Source: Streptococcus suis (GTDB lineage Bacteria > Bacillota > Bacilli > Lactobacillales > Streptococcaceae). Taken from it: 64,000 nucleotides of DNA. The translations under genes and the position numbers were made by a program. This document shows positions 38,179-47,922 of this stretch, piece by piece (the first letter of the stretch is position 1; every line of letters begins with the position of its first letter). Location: contig NZ_LR738724.1 of the NCBI RefSeq assembly GCF_902702775.1, positions 2,108,001-2,172,000 on the forward strand, read 5' to 3'. Under the pieces are notes generated by a model, which did no database searches, had not been told where the DNA came from, and worked only from the letters and a program-made list of their open reading frames with translations.

Positions 38179-38631
38179 CTAGCTTTCCCAATTAATAAAA
38201 TGCTGCAACTGTCCCTTCCAACCAACTAGTTCCGTCTTGAGAAAGGCAGGGTTAAGGTCAAGATTTTTCAAGTCTGTAAAAGCAATCCACTCACACTGGC
38301 GAATAGAATTACCTTCTTCCAGATAGGTAACTGGCTCAGACAGTGGGGTAACAAGATAAAGAAATTCAATCCGATGATAGGATTTCTCCTGCAAACTAAA
38401 CTGATTTTCAACGATAAAAGCCAGTGGTCCAACCTCCACATCAATTCCAAGTTCTTCTCGCATTTCCCGTTGTACAGCCTCTTTAGTTGTTTCGCCAAGC
38501 TGAATAGCACCACCCAAGGTATAGTAGTTCCCCTCCGGTGCCCTTACAAGAAATAGTTTCTCATCTTTTACTAACAATCCTGTCGCACGAACACCAAAGG
38601 ACTGATTACCTACCACTGTCCGAAAGTCCAT
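38179..38631 (-). CDS. Nudix hydrolase, tandem paralogue
   Basis: 150 aa. The Nudix box starts GGAIQLGETTKEAVQREMREELG. N-terminus, spacing and C-terminal tryptophan-rich end are shared with the 37681-38142 product, indicating a tandem duplication followed by divergence. RBS GGAGAG. The RBS and 5' leader belong to a 91-bp segment that is repeated near 39.6 kb. Confidence 0.88.
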   Translation of the reverse strand: MDFRTVVGNQSFGVRATGLLVKDEKLFLVRAPEGNYYTLGGAIQLGETTKEAVQREMREELGIDVEVGPLAFIVENQFSLQEKSYHRIEFLYLVTPLSEPVTYLEEGNSIRQCEWIAFTDLKNLDLNPAFLKTELVGWKGQLQHFINWES

Positions 38632-38719
38632 CTTCTCTCCTCAATAGCAAAAAATAGCCAAAACTCTCGAAAACTGCAGGACAAAAAAGCCTACAATTCC
38701 CATGAGCTTTGACCATCAT
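38629..38719 (-). repeat. 91-bp duplicated leader, copy A
   Basis: 88 of 91 bases match 39585-39675 in the same orientation. On the minus strand it starts just after a -10-like TATGAT and runs to the RBS and first bases of the second Nudix gene, so it is that gene's transcribed leader. Confidence 0.85.
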
Positions 38720-38760
38720 AGTTCTTGTTAGAAATATTGTATCAAATCTGCTTCTAAAGT

Positions 38761-39393
38761 TCAAACCTTATAAGCAGTTAACTTTTCTAAAAGGAGTTTG
38801 TTCGTCCCGTTTTGATAAATATAATCGACAAATGTTTTTCTTCTTAAAATTTTAGTCAATAGATGCTCATCAAAATTTGGTAAAATTTCCAAAAAAGAGC
38901 GTGTTGTCAACTGATGAAGATGCACTAATTCAGTTGCTTCCTTCTTTTTACGTTCAGCATCTTGAACTGGATAGCCTGTATTAAATTCTCCATCAAATAA
39001 TTTTTCCAAAGTATAACGTAAATTCAACTCGCCAGACCAACCAAAATTTAAGCCTAGTGGTAAAGAAACTACATTACCGTTGTTAATCCGACCAAATAGA
39101 TAGACATCCTGAGGTGTTTGAACAAATCCACAACGTAAACCTGGCAAGCTGTTACAAGCCATCATCATTCCTTGACCAGAAGAACATCCCGTTACAATAA
39201 AATCAGCTGCATTTGTTTCAATCAATAGACTAATCATAACAGCTACTTCCACATAGGAGTAGTTTTCTATTTCTTCTGGAAATACGCCTAGATTGCCAAC
39301 TTCATGTTGTTCTCCCGCAGCTTCACAAACTGTATCAAATAAGAGCTGGTTGATTTCAGTTCTTGTACTAGCTTGAATAACTACAACACGCAT
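38761..39393 (-). CDS. RpiB/LacA/LacB-family sugar-phosphate isomerase
   Basis: 210 aa. The first 145 residues follow the RpiB/LacAB fold: the VVVIQASTRTEIN start, NLGVFPEEIENYSYVEVAVMIS and the active-site loop VTGCSSGQGMMMACN. About 60 extra C-terminal residues (TTRSFLEILPNFDEHLLTKIL) are beyond the usual 140-170. It is probably an aldose/ketose phosphate isomerase; substrate unknown. It stands alone with a strong GGAGGGAGG RBS. Confidence 0.8.
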   Translation of the reverse strand: MRVVVIQASTRTEINQLLFDTVCEAAGEQHEVGNLGVFPEEIENYSYVEVAVMISLLIETNAADFIVTGCSSGQGMMMACNSLPGLRCGFVQTPQDVYLFGRINNGNVVSLPLGLNFGWSGELNLRYTLEKLFDGEFNTGYPVQDAERKKKEATELVHLHQLTTRSFLEILPNFDEHLLTKILRRKTFVDYIYQNGTNKLLLEKLTAYKV

Positions 39394-39438
39394 CTTCTCC
39401 TCCCTCCTTTATACACATCTGTCAATTAGATTGACATG

Positions 39439-39720
39439 CTACTCCTTAATCAAAAATCGAAGACCTTTCGATTTCAAGAACAGTTTTACATCATCTGTCA
39501 TCAATAACACTGTTCCATCAATCGTTTTTAGATTAGGAAACTGACTCAGTTCTGATTCTGAAATTTTTGTAATATCAAAAAGGTCATCTTCTCTCCCCAA
39601 TCGCAAAAAATAGCCAAAACTCTCGAAAATTGCAGGACAAAAAAGCCTACAATTCCCATGAGCTTTGACCATCATGATAATTGTTACTCTTATTCTATCA
39701 AAAGATTTGTAGAATTTCAA
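39439..39720 (-). pseudogene. uncertain ORF: duplicated leader fused to a gene remnant
   Basis: A 93-codon frame whose first half reads through a copy of the Nudix gene leader (noncoding at the other locus). Its second half, DITKISESELSQFPNLKTIDG and onward, looks protein-like but matches nothing I recognise. At the place where the Nudix ATG would lie, this copy gives a 13-codon dead end. I infer a fragment left by duplication and deletion rather than an intact gene. Confidence 0.35.
39585..39675 (-). repeat. 91-bp duplicated leader, copy B
   Basis: Differs from 38629-38719 at three positions. It is followed (minus strand) by no intact Nudix gene. Confidence 0.85.
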
Positions 39721-39728
39721 ATCTAGTG

Positions 39729-40055
39729 TTACGCTAACGTTTCAATATATTCTAAGCCCCAAGCCTCAACAGCATCCAGTACCGAACGAAATTTTTCGCC
39801 CATCTCAGTCAAGCTATACTCTACACGAGGGGGGACTTCTGCATAGACCGTGCGACTAATAATGCGATCCTCCTCCAATTGTCTAAGGTGCCTTGTTAAC
39901 ATGGTTTGAGTAATACCTGGAATCAGTCGCTGTAATTCATTGAAGCGTTTCGTTCCTGTACTGAGTTGGTAGATAATCACCAATCCCCACTTACCAGTCA
40001 AGACTTTTTGTGTTGTTGCAAAAGGGCAAATACCATATTCACTAACTTTTTTCAA
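39729..40055 (-). CDS. HxlR-family transcriptional regulator
   Basis: 108-aa winged-helix protein with the HxlR signature: CPFATTQKVLTGKWGLVIIYQL, RFNELQRLIPGITQTMLTRHLRQLEEDRI and YSLTEMGEKF. The N-terminal Cys is in the position used for redox or electrophile sensing in several members. It is divergent from a SnoaL-like gene that it probably regulates. Confidence 0.9.
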   Translation of the reverse strand: MKKVSEYGICPFATTQKVLTGKWGLVIIYQLSTGTKRFNELQRLIPGITQTMLTRHLRQLEEDRIISRTVYAEVPPRVEYSLTEMGEKFRSVLDAVEAWGLEYIETLA

Positions 40056-40180
40056 AAAAATTCTCCTTTATTTATCACAATAGTATCACTTTTGATACCA
40101 ACTAATGAAAAAGTACCTACTTGCATAATGGAATGCTTCATCTATAATTGTACTATATCAAAAAAATTGGAGGACATCAA

Positions 40181-40571
40181 ATGTCAACAAACTTGGAAAT
40201 TTTTAATGCCTATAACAATGCTCTCATCGCTGGTGATTTTGCAGCTCTTTTTGAAACAAATGGCTAATGACATTATCTGGCATCAACCCGGAAATCATTC
40301 AACATCTGGTGCTAAAATTGGTAAGGAAGTACTCGGAGCACATCTAGCAACTTTCGCCGAAAAAACAAATGGAACTTTCAAAGTAGTGACAAACTGGGTA
40401 TCCGATAATGATACTCTTGTTGCCGCTAACGTAACATTCCTCGGTACTCGAACAGATGGTGAAGAACTAAACATGAATGGCATCGATCTTTTCCGTATGG
40501 AAGATGGCAAAATCAAGGAAGTTTGGCTCTTCTCAGCCGACCAAAAAGCCGAAGATGCTTTCTGGGGATAA
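40181..40571 (+). pseudogene. SnoaL-like/NTF2-fold protein gene with a frameshift
   Basis: The correct start is the ATG at 40181 with GGAGG upstream. That frame encodes MSTNLEIFNAYNNALIAGDF then AALFETNG and stops at 40265-40267. The +1 frame continues seamlessly from MANDIIWHQPGNHSTSG to the end at 40571. One extra A in GAAACAAATGGC would account for it; removing it gives an intact 129-aa SnoaL/nuclear transport factor 2-like polyketide cyclase-fold protein. Either a real inactivating mutation or a sequencing error. Confidence 0.75.
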
Positions 40572-40574
40572 GAT

Positions 40575-40612
40575 AAAAAGCTTAGCATGAGGGTGCTAAG
40601 CTTTTATTTTTG
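40575..40612. terminator. terminator between SnoaL-like gene and mnmA
   Basis: 12-bp stem AAAAGCTTAGCA / TGCTAAGCTTTT with a 5-nt loop, flanked by A- and T-rich runs. It serves both convergent genes. Confidence 0.85.
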
Positions 40613-40613
40613 A

Positions 40614-41885
<1,272 letters not shown>

Positions 41886-41916
41886 TCATCTAGGCATATT
41901 CTCTAACTGGAAAATT

Positions 41917-41925
41917 TGATATAAT
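41917..41925 (+). promoter_or_regulatory. extended -10 promoter of sdaAB-sdaAA
   Basis: TGATATAAT with no good -35, 28 bp before the sdaAB start. Confidence 0.6.
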
Positions 41926-41952
41926 AGTAGCAAGAAAAACGTGAGGATTACT

Positions 41953-42624
41953 ATGACAAACTTAAAATTTCAGTCGGTCTTTGATATTATTGGACCTGTT
42001 ATGATTGGCCCATCTTCTAGTCACACAGCTGGTGCGGTCCGCATTGGAAAAATTGTGTCTTCCATCTTCGGCGATGAGCCGACAGAGGTGGAATTTCAAC
42101 TCTACAATTCCTTTGCCAAGACTTATCGTGGTCACGGTACGGATGTAGCCTTGGTAGCAGGTATTCTGGGCATGGATACGGATGATACCCGCATTCCTGA
42201 CTCTCTTGATATTGCAAGAGAACGAGGCATTAAGGTTTACTGGCGTGTCAACAAGGACAGCAATACCCCACATCCCAATACCACCAGAATCATCATAAAA
42301 AACGATAAAAAATCCATCTCAGCCACAGGCGTTTCCATCGGTGGGGGAAACATTCAAGTAACAGAGCTCAACGGCTTCTCTGTCAATCTCAATATGAATA
42401 CGCCAACTATTATTATTGTTCACCAAGATGTCCCTGGTATGATTGCGAAAGTGACCGATGTCCTTTCTAAGTATGACATCAATATCGCCCAAATGAACGT
42501 GACACGTGAAAAAGCTGGCGAAAAAGCCATTATGATTATTGAAGTGGATGCTCGCCAATGTGAAAATTCTATTGCAGAAATTGAAAAAATTCCACACCTG
42601 CACAATGTAACCTTCTTCAACTAG
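41953..42624 (+). CDS. sdaAB: L-serine ammonia-lyase, iron-sulfur-dependent, beta subunit
   Basis: 223 aa from the ATG at 41953 with GAGG upstream; a GTG at 41941 is less likely. MIGPSSSHTAGAVRIG is the family signature, and a C-terminal ACT domain (TIIIVHQDVPGMIAKVTDVL) probably senses serine. With the alpha subunit it converts L-serine to pyruvate and ammonia. Confidence 0.95.
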   Translation: MTNLKFQSVFDIIGPVMIGPSSSHTAGAVRIGKIVSSIFGDEPTEVEFQLYNSFAKTYRGHGTDVALVAGILGMDTDDTRIPDSLDIARERGIKVYWRVNKDSNTPHPNTTRIIIKNDKKSISATGVSIGGGNIQVTELNGFSVNLNMNTPTIIIVHQDVPGMIAKVTDVLSKYDINIAQMNVTREKAGEKAIMIIEVDARQCENSIAEIEKIPHLHNVTFFN

Positions 42625-42636
42625 AAAGAGAAAGAC

Positions 42637-43509
42637 ATGTTTTATACTATCGAAGAATTAGTTCAGCAAGCAGACAACTTTTCTGGTAATGTAGCTGAAC
42701 TCATGATCGCTACTGAAATTGAATTGACCGGTCGTAGTCGCGAAGAAATATTGACAATTATGTCAAGAAACTTGACAGTTATGAAAGACTCCATCGTAGA
42801 TGGACTTACTGAAAGCAAATCCGTATCTGGTTTAACAGGAGGTGATGCTGCCAAGTTAGATGCCTATATGAAATCTGGTAAAACCCTGTCAGATTCCGCT
42901 GTCCTATCCGCCGCAAGAAATGCCATGGCCGTTAATGAATTAAATGCCAAAATGGGCTTAGTCTGTGCCACTCCGACAGCAGGATCAGCTGGTTGTTTAC
43001 CAGCCGTTCTAGGAGTTGCTATTGAAAAGCTCAATTTGATAGAAGAACAGCAACTTGACTTCCTATTTACAGCTGGAGCCTTTGGACTAGTTATCGCCAA
43101 CAACGCCTCCATCTCAGGTGCAGAAGGAGGCTGTCAGGCAGAAGTCGGATCTGCCTCTGCTATGTCTGCCGCAGCATTAACTCTTGCAGCAGGTGGAACT
43201 CCCTACCAAGCCAGCCAAGCCATCTGCTTTGTCATCAAAAATATGCTGGGTCTGATTTGCGATCCCGTCGCTGGTCTGGTAGAAGTCCCTTGTGTCAAAC
43301 GTAATGCAATGGGAGCAAGCTACGCCATGGTAGCTGCCGATATGGCTCTAGCAGGTATCGAATCCAAAATCCCCGTTGACGAAGTCATCAATGCCATGTA
43401 CCAAGTTGGAGCAGCTCTACCAACTGCCTTCCGTGAAACTGCTGAAGGTGGCCTTGCAGCTACACCGACGGGTCGTCGCCTTGCTCAAGAAATTTTTGGA
43501 GAAGATTGA
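42637..43509 (+). CDS. sdaAA: L-serine ammonia-lyase, iron-sulfur-dependent, alpha subunit
   Basis: 290-aa catalytic subunit. Likely 4Fe-4S ligands are in CATPTAGSAGCLPAV, CDPVAGLVEVPCVKRN and nearby. GLTGGDAAKLDAYMKSGKTLS and GAEGGCQAEVGSASAMSAAA are typical. Twelve bases after sdaAB with GAAAGAG as RBS; both form one operon. Confidence 0.95.
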   Translation: MFYTIEELVQQADNFSGNVAELMIATEIELTGRSREEILTIMSRNLTVMKDSIVDGLTESKSVSGLTGGDAAKLDAYMKSGKTLSDSAVLSAARNAMAVNELNAKMGLVCATPTAGSAGCLPAVLGVAIEKLNLIEEQQLDFLFTAGAFGLVIANNASISGAEGGCQAEVGSASAMSAAALTLAAGGTPYQASQAICFVIKNMLGLICDPVAGLVEVPCVKRNAMGASYAMVAADMALAGIESKIPVDEVINAMYQVGAALPTAFRETAEGGLAATPTGRRLAQEIFGED

Positions 43510-43523
43510 CAATAATGTAAACC

Positions 43524-43551
43524 AAAAAGGACCATAACGGTCCCTTTTCTT
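43524..43551. terminator. terminator after sdaAA
   Basis: Stem AAAAGGACC / GGTCCCTTTT with loop ATAAC. It lies between convergent genes. Confidence 0.8.
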
Positions 43552-44155
43552 ATTGTTTCGTGAATGTTAGTTTCTCTAAGGTTGTATCATTGGCATCAAT
43601 TTCTGTCAAAGTAAGAGTTGGACCATTCAAGGTATAACTATCTGCTTCGCCATCAATGTAGGCAAGTTTTTTATCTAAATCAAAGATAACTTGTTCAATA
43701 TCTTGATCTCCATCTTTGTCAACTTCTGTCAAGGTTGCTTGATTCCCTTTTACAGTCAACGTGTAGGAGTCATTTCCAGATGTTGCTGTATAAGTACCAT
43801 CTAGCTCAGAGGTATCAACTAACTTTACACCGTAACTTGTTGCGAGTTGACTAGCAGAAGTTGTATTTACTGATGAGGCTGATGATGCATTAGCTTGTGC
43901 TATTACCTGTTGATTGTCATCATCATCTGCAATTCCAACTTGTCGCTCAATTTGATCTCCTAATGCCTCTAGTTTATTTTCATAGACTTCTGCTACGACA
44001 AAACCAGCCGTCACAAGTGCCAAGGCACCTACCGACAATAAGATAATCGATTTCTTACTCATGCCTGTAACCTTCTGTTTGACTGATTCCCAGACACCTG
44101 TTTTCTTACTTTCTACCACTTCAATAATTTCTTGTTGTTGATTGTTATTTTCCAT
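43550..44155 (-). CDS. single-pass membrane protein of unknown function downstream of a two-component system
   Basis: 201 aa. About 35 cytoplasmic residues, one helix (IILLSVGALALVTAGFVVAEV), an acidic/Ser-Ala linker (GIADDDDNQQVIAQANASSASS), then an exported beta-rich domain built on DGTYTATSGNDSYTLTVKGN and two LTLTE-type strands. It sits 111 bp downstream of a response regulator gene on the same strand. A role as accessory or target of that system is an inference. No named family recognised. Confidence 0.72.
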   Translation of the reverse strand: MENNNQQQEIIEVVESKKTGVWESVKQKVTGMSKKSIILLSVGALALVTAGFVVAEVYENKLEALGDQIERQVGIADDDDNQQVIAQANASSASSVNTTSASQLATSYGVKLVDTSELDGTYTATSGNDSYTLTVKGNQATLTEVDKDGDQDIEQVIFDLDKKLAYIDGEADSYTLNGPTLTLTEIDANDTTLEKLTFTKQ

Positions 44156-44266
44156 TTTGTCCTCTTTTTAACTTGTTTTCTTCAGCTCTTGCTGATAAGT
44201 CTATTATAGCGGATAGGTTTTAACACTTTAGAGAAACTTTCTAAACAAATTCTAAACACTTATAAA

Positions 44267-44935
44267 TTAATCATTAAGACGATAGCCTGCTCCCCAGACA
44301 GTCTCAATCAAATCCGCTCCCAATTTATCTCGGAGTCGATTGACATGAACAGCAACTGTCGCACTATCTCCAACATAGTCATATCCCCAAATGGTTTCAA
44401 ACAAGTGATCTTTAGAGAATACTCGGTTAGGGTGTTTTGCTAGATAAACCAGCAATTCAAATTCACGATTAGGCAATTTGATTTCCTGACCATCCAAAGT
44501 CACTTTCCAATTATCCAAGAAAATAGTCATATTCCCAACTGTTAATTCATTATGATCATTATCCTTTTGAAAACGCTGGTAGCGAGCCAAATGAGCCTTT
44601 ACACGCGCCACCAACTCCATGGGATCAAAAGGTTTGCTGATGTAATCATCCGCTCCCAAGCCTAGCCCTCTCACCACGTCCATAGTTTCTTGCTTGGATG
44701 TAACCATCAAAATAGGGAAGTCCACCTTATCCCGTAAATCACGACAAAGATCGTAGCCAGTTTTATTTGGGAGCATGACATCCAGCATTAAAAGAGCATA
44801 ATCCTCTTTTTTGAGTTGGTCCTCTACAAGACCACCGTCATGTACCAAATCTACTTGGTAGCCCTGCATTTCTAGATAATCTCGCTCCAAATAAGCAATC
44901 TCTACATCATCTTCTGCGATTAAAATCCGTGTCAT
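44267..44935 (-). CDS. OmpR/PhoB-family response regulator
   Basis: 222 aa. Receiver domain (LIAEDDVEIAYLERDYLEMQG, phosphoacceptor Asp in LLMLDVMLPNKTGYD, KPFDPMELVARV), then a winged-helix DNA-binding domain (LPNREFELLVYLAKHPNRVFSKDHL, VHVNRLRDKL). Overlaps the kinase by 4 bp. The regulon is unknown, and I do not assign it to a numbered streptococcal system. Confidence 0.93.
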   Translation of the reverse strand: MTRILIAEDDVEIAYLERDYLEMQGYQVDLVHDGGLVEDQLKKEDYALLMLDVMLPNKTGYDLCRDLRDKVDFPILMVTSKQETMDVVRGLGLGADDYISKPFDPMELVARVKAHLARYQRFQKDNDHNELTVGNMTIFLDNWKVTLDGQEIKLPNREFELLVYLAKHPNRVFSKDHLFETIWGYDYVGDSATVAVHVNRLRDKLGADLIETVWGAGYRLND

Positions 44936-46314
44936 TTCGTATCCTTTCTAGGTAATCTAAAGATAAATCGAAGACCTGGAGTCGCCTCAACAGATACCTG
45001 ACCATCCAGTCTCTCCATAATATTTTTTACAATCGCTAACCCCAGACCATGGCCTTCTACTTGCTGTCTGGTATCGTCTTCCCTGTAAAATTCTTCAAAA
45101 ATTAAGTCAAGTCTATCCTTTGCTACACCTTTTCCGTTATCTGTAAAAGTCCAAACAACTTCTTGCTCCTGCATTTGTCCAGTAATACTGATTATCAGGG
45201 GCTTTACAGCGGCATATTTTCGTGCATTGTCCACCAAATTATCTAGAATTCTACGAAATTGAATTGGATCAATCTCAACTGGCAATCCATCTGATACTTC
45301 CAAACTAAACCGAATATCCTCATCTACTAATTCCTCAGTTTTCTCTCTTACATAGGACTGTAAAAAGATAGCCAAATCAAGCTGGACTTTATCAAATGGC
45401 ATTTTATCTGTCTGCAATTGTGAAAAAGCAAATAATTTTTCCAGTAATTTCTCCATCACCTGAGATTTTTGATAGATAACAGTCAAATACTGATTACGTT
45501 TTTCGTCCGTATTGGCAATACCATCCAAAATTCCCTTGGCATAACCTTTGATAGAAGTCAAGGGAGTCCGCAAATCATGCGAAATATCTGCAACCATCTG
45601 GGTTCGATTTTGTTCATACAGTCGATTTTTCTCACGGGCATCTAACAAAGAAGTCTGCATTTGATTGAATCCTTGGGTCAATTCTTCAAATTCCTTATCA
45701 CCTTGATAGGTCAGAGGTACTGTATAATCTCCCTGCTGGATACGTTCTACACCGCTGTGCAATTCCTCCAAAGGACGCATGATGACATCTAGGAGACGGC
45801 GAGTAAAGAAGAAGTTAAGCACCACTACGACCACGATACCTATTCCACCAACTAACAAAAGCTGTATCAGGAAGGCTTGAAATTCTTGGCTTTCTTGCTG
45901 GTCTTCCAAATCTTCTAACAAGGCATATAAATAATAAACTTGCCCATCCATGGCGAGTTTACGGCTAATCACAATTTCTCCATCTACATAGGAGGTGTGA
46001 GTGGTTGATGATACTGTCACTCCCAATATCTCATCCGCATCATCTTTCAGATTTGAAAAGACAGCCTCACCATTACTTTCTACATAGAGTCGTGCATCAT
46101 TCGATGCTAACTCATCTGCCAATACTGCAAAATCTAATCCCGAAAATTTTTCCAAACTCTGTTGACTACCTGCTGTCTTCTGGCTAGTGGACTGCCATGT
46201 TTCTTGGTTACGATAAATACTATTAACCACATAGACACTTACCCCCAGCATCGCAACCAAGGAAAAAATAAGCATGATCATATTTAATCGAAAAATTCGT
46301 TTTTGTAATTTCAT
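44932..46314 (-). CDS. membrane sensor histidine kinase
   Basis: 460 aa. Two helices flank an extracytoplasmic sensor of about 125 residues (helices near 10-30 and 155-180). A HAMP domain (RRLLDVIMRPLEELHSGVERI), H-box VADISHDLRTPLTSIKGYAKG, N-box IQFRRILDNLVDNARKYA, G-boxes FTDNGKGVAKD and GHGLGLAIVKNI follow. Partner of the adjacent OmpR-type regulator. Confidence 0.93.
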   Translation of the reverse strand: MKLQKRIFRLNMIMLIFSLVAMLGVSVYVVNSIYRNQETWQSTSQKTAGSQQSLEKFSGLDFAVLADELASNDARLYVESNGEAVFSNLKDDADEILGVTVSSTTHTSYVDGEIVISRKLAMDGQVYYLYALLEDLEDQQESQEFQAFLIQLLLVGGIGIVVVVVLNFFFTRRLLDVIMRPLEELHSGVERIQQGDYTVPLTYQGDKEFEELTQGFNQMQTSLLDAREKNRLYEQNRTQMVADISHDLRTPLTSIKGYAKGILDGIANTDEKRNQYLTVIYQKSQVMEKLLEKLFAFSQLQTDKMPFDKVQLDLAIFLQSYVREKTEELVDEDIRFSLEVSDGLPVEIDPIQFRRILDNLVDNARKYAAVKPLIISITGQMQEQEVVWTFTDNGKGVAKDRLDLIFEEFYREDDTRQQVEGHGLGLAIVKNIMERLDGQVSVEATPGLRFIFRLPRKDTK

Positions 46315-46394
46315 AGTTCTTCTTTTCTAGTCAATTTTTTCACAATTATAAACAAAACAACCCTATCTGTAAAGCTAGACAACTTTCAACAATA

Positions 46395-46421
46395 GAAAAA
46401 AGTCTAGCATCGCGCTAGACC
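46395..46421 (-). terminator. terminator of LysM protein gene
   Basis: Minus-strand stem GTCTAGC / GCTAGAC with a 5-nt loop, then a T-run. Confidence 0.85.
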
Positions 46422-46435
46422 TCTTCTAATTTATC

Positions 46436-46996
46436 TTAGTACCAACCATTTGCCAACCAGAAGGCCTTGGCTGCAGACCATGAACCATAGCGACTAGCAA
46501 CATAAGCATCTGCTACACGCTCTTGGTTTTCTGGTGAGTAATCACCGTTCAAGTAAGTATTTGTCAACTGGTAACGACCAATGTAGATACCGTTACGGGC
46601 ATCATAGCTACCGCTTGATTCCTTCATTGCAATCCATTCTTTTGCTGCTGCATCTTCAGCACTCAAGTTTGAAGAATAGGTGCTAGTTGTTGCTGTTGCA
46701 GTAGAAGTTGAGGATGTTGTTGATTGAGCTTGTTCAACTGAACTCTCTACTGTCTTCACTGTCACATCACCCAATTCGATAACTTGACCGACATGGATAA
46801 AATCTAAGTTGGTAATCTTATTCTGCTCTGCTAATTTTTCAACAGTAGTATTGTATGTTTCAGCAATTTCAGACAGGGTATCACCAGACTTTACAGTATA
46901 GGTTTCTGCACTGACTACACCCGCAGTCAAAAGGGAGATTCCCGCTACCAAACCAGCAATAGTTGTTTTTAAGTTTTTCTTTAATGTAATGTTCAT
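46436..46996 (-). CDS. secreted LysM protein with lysozyme-like C-terminus (Apf type)
   Basis: 186 aa from the ATG at 46996; the 8-residue longer start has no RBS. Signal peptide ending near VVSAE, one LysM module (ETYTVKSGDTLSEIAETYNTTVEKLAEQNKI), a Ser/Thr-rich linker, and a C-terminal transglycosylase-like segment (EWIAMKESSGSYDARNGIYIGRYQL, ending AAKAFWLANGWY). It matches small Apf/SagA-like wall proteins of lactic acid bacteria. Probably a peptidoglycan hydrolase. Confidence 0.87.
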   Translation of the reverse strand: MNITLKKNLKTTIAGLVAGISLLTAGVVSAETYTVKSGDTLSEIAETYNTTVEKLAEQNKITNLDFIHVGQVIELGDVTVKTVESSVEQAQSTTSSTSTATATTSTYSSNLSAEDAAAKEWIAMKESSGSYDARNGIYIGRYQLTNTYLNGDYSPENQERVADAYVASRYGSWSAAKAFWLANGWY

Positions 46997-47098
46997 AATA
47001 GTCACATTCCTTTCTGTCATGTGTCTATCATACCCTCTAACTATTACTTAGACTTTGTGAAATTGTTACAAATATTACAGACAAATTGAGATTAGACA

Positions 47099-47125
47099 AT
47101 AAAAACGCTATTTCTAGCGTTTTTT
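47099..47125 (-). terminator. terminator of the ecf operon
   Basis: Minus-strand stem AACGCTA / TAGCGTT, tetraloop GAAA, T-run. Confidence 0.85.
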
Positions 47126-47127
47126 AC

Positions 47128-47922
47128 TCATTTTTTCAATATAAATAAGAGTCCAGCTAAAGCTAACATAACTAAAATTGCTAACGTATCTGCTAACTTC
47201 CATTCCAAAATCCGATACTTGGTTCTCCCATCTCCGCCTTGATACCCACGCGCCTCCATCGCCGTCGCAAGAGCATCTGCCCTCTTAAAACTTGATGCGA
47301 ATAAAGGAATCAAAATAGGAATAACTGACCTTACCTTCTGAATAAGATTTCCCTCATTAAAGTCCACCCCACGAGCTCTCTGAGCATTCATAATCCGAGT
47401 GGTATCATCCATCAAGGTCGGTACAAAACGCAAACTCATGGACAACATCAAACCAATTTCATGCACAGGAACTTTAAATTTCTTCAAAGGTGCAAGACCT
47501 GATTCAATACCATCTGCCAAGCTAAGGGGTGTCGTCGTCAAGGTCAATAGGGTTGAGAAGAAAATAATCAAAACAAAGCGAACAAAAATAATCGCCGCCT
47601 GTTGCAAACCCTCAACTGATAATTTAAAAATCCAAAACTCCCATAAAAGTGTCGCTCCAGGTGTAAAGAAAACCTGAAAGAAAGTTGTAAATAGAATAAT
47701 TCCTATCATCGGTTTCAAACCATTAATAAAAAATGATAAGCGAATACGAGATAAAACAACCATTCCTAAAACAAATGCTATCAACAAGGCATTGGTGACC
47801 AAATTATTGGCCCAAAAAATCATCAATAGAAATCCAAACATTGCTAAAAGCTTACTTCTTGGATCCAAGCGATGAATAATTGAATCCCCAGGAATATAGC
47901 GACCTAAAATTAATTTATCCAT
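47128..47922 (-). CDS. ecfT: ECF transporter transmembrane subunit EcfT
   Basis: 264-aa CbiQ-type scaffold of the energy-coupling factor module that serves several vitamin and metal S-components. Starts [20 protein letters not shown]. Coupling motifs are [10 protein letters not shown] and [12 protein letters not shown]. Overlaps ecfA2 by 8 bp. Confidence 0.95.
   Translation of the reverse strand: MDKLILGRYIPGDSIIHRLDPRSKLLAMFGFLLMIFWANNLVTNALLIAFVLGMVVLSRIRLSFFINGLKPMIGIILFTTFFQVFFTPGATLLWEFWIFKLSVEGLQQAAIIFVRFVLIIFFSTLLTLTTTPLSLADGIESGLAPLKKFKVPVHEIGLMLSMSLRFVPTLMDDTTRIMNAQRARGVDFNEGNLIQKVRSVIPILIPLFASSFKRADALATAMEARGYQGGDGRTKYRILEWKLADTLAILVMLALAGLLFILKK

Noticed and set aside
39966..40571. 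201-codon plus-strand ORF as the real SnoaL gene
   Set aside because: Its first part runs antisense through the HxlR gene; the RBS-supported start is at 40181 in another frame.
47021..47090. WalR (VicR) box upstream of the LysM gene
   Set aside because: Two TGTAA-type hexamers are present but start 9 nt apart, not the 11 nt needed.
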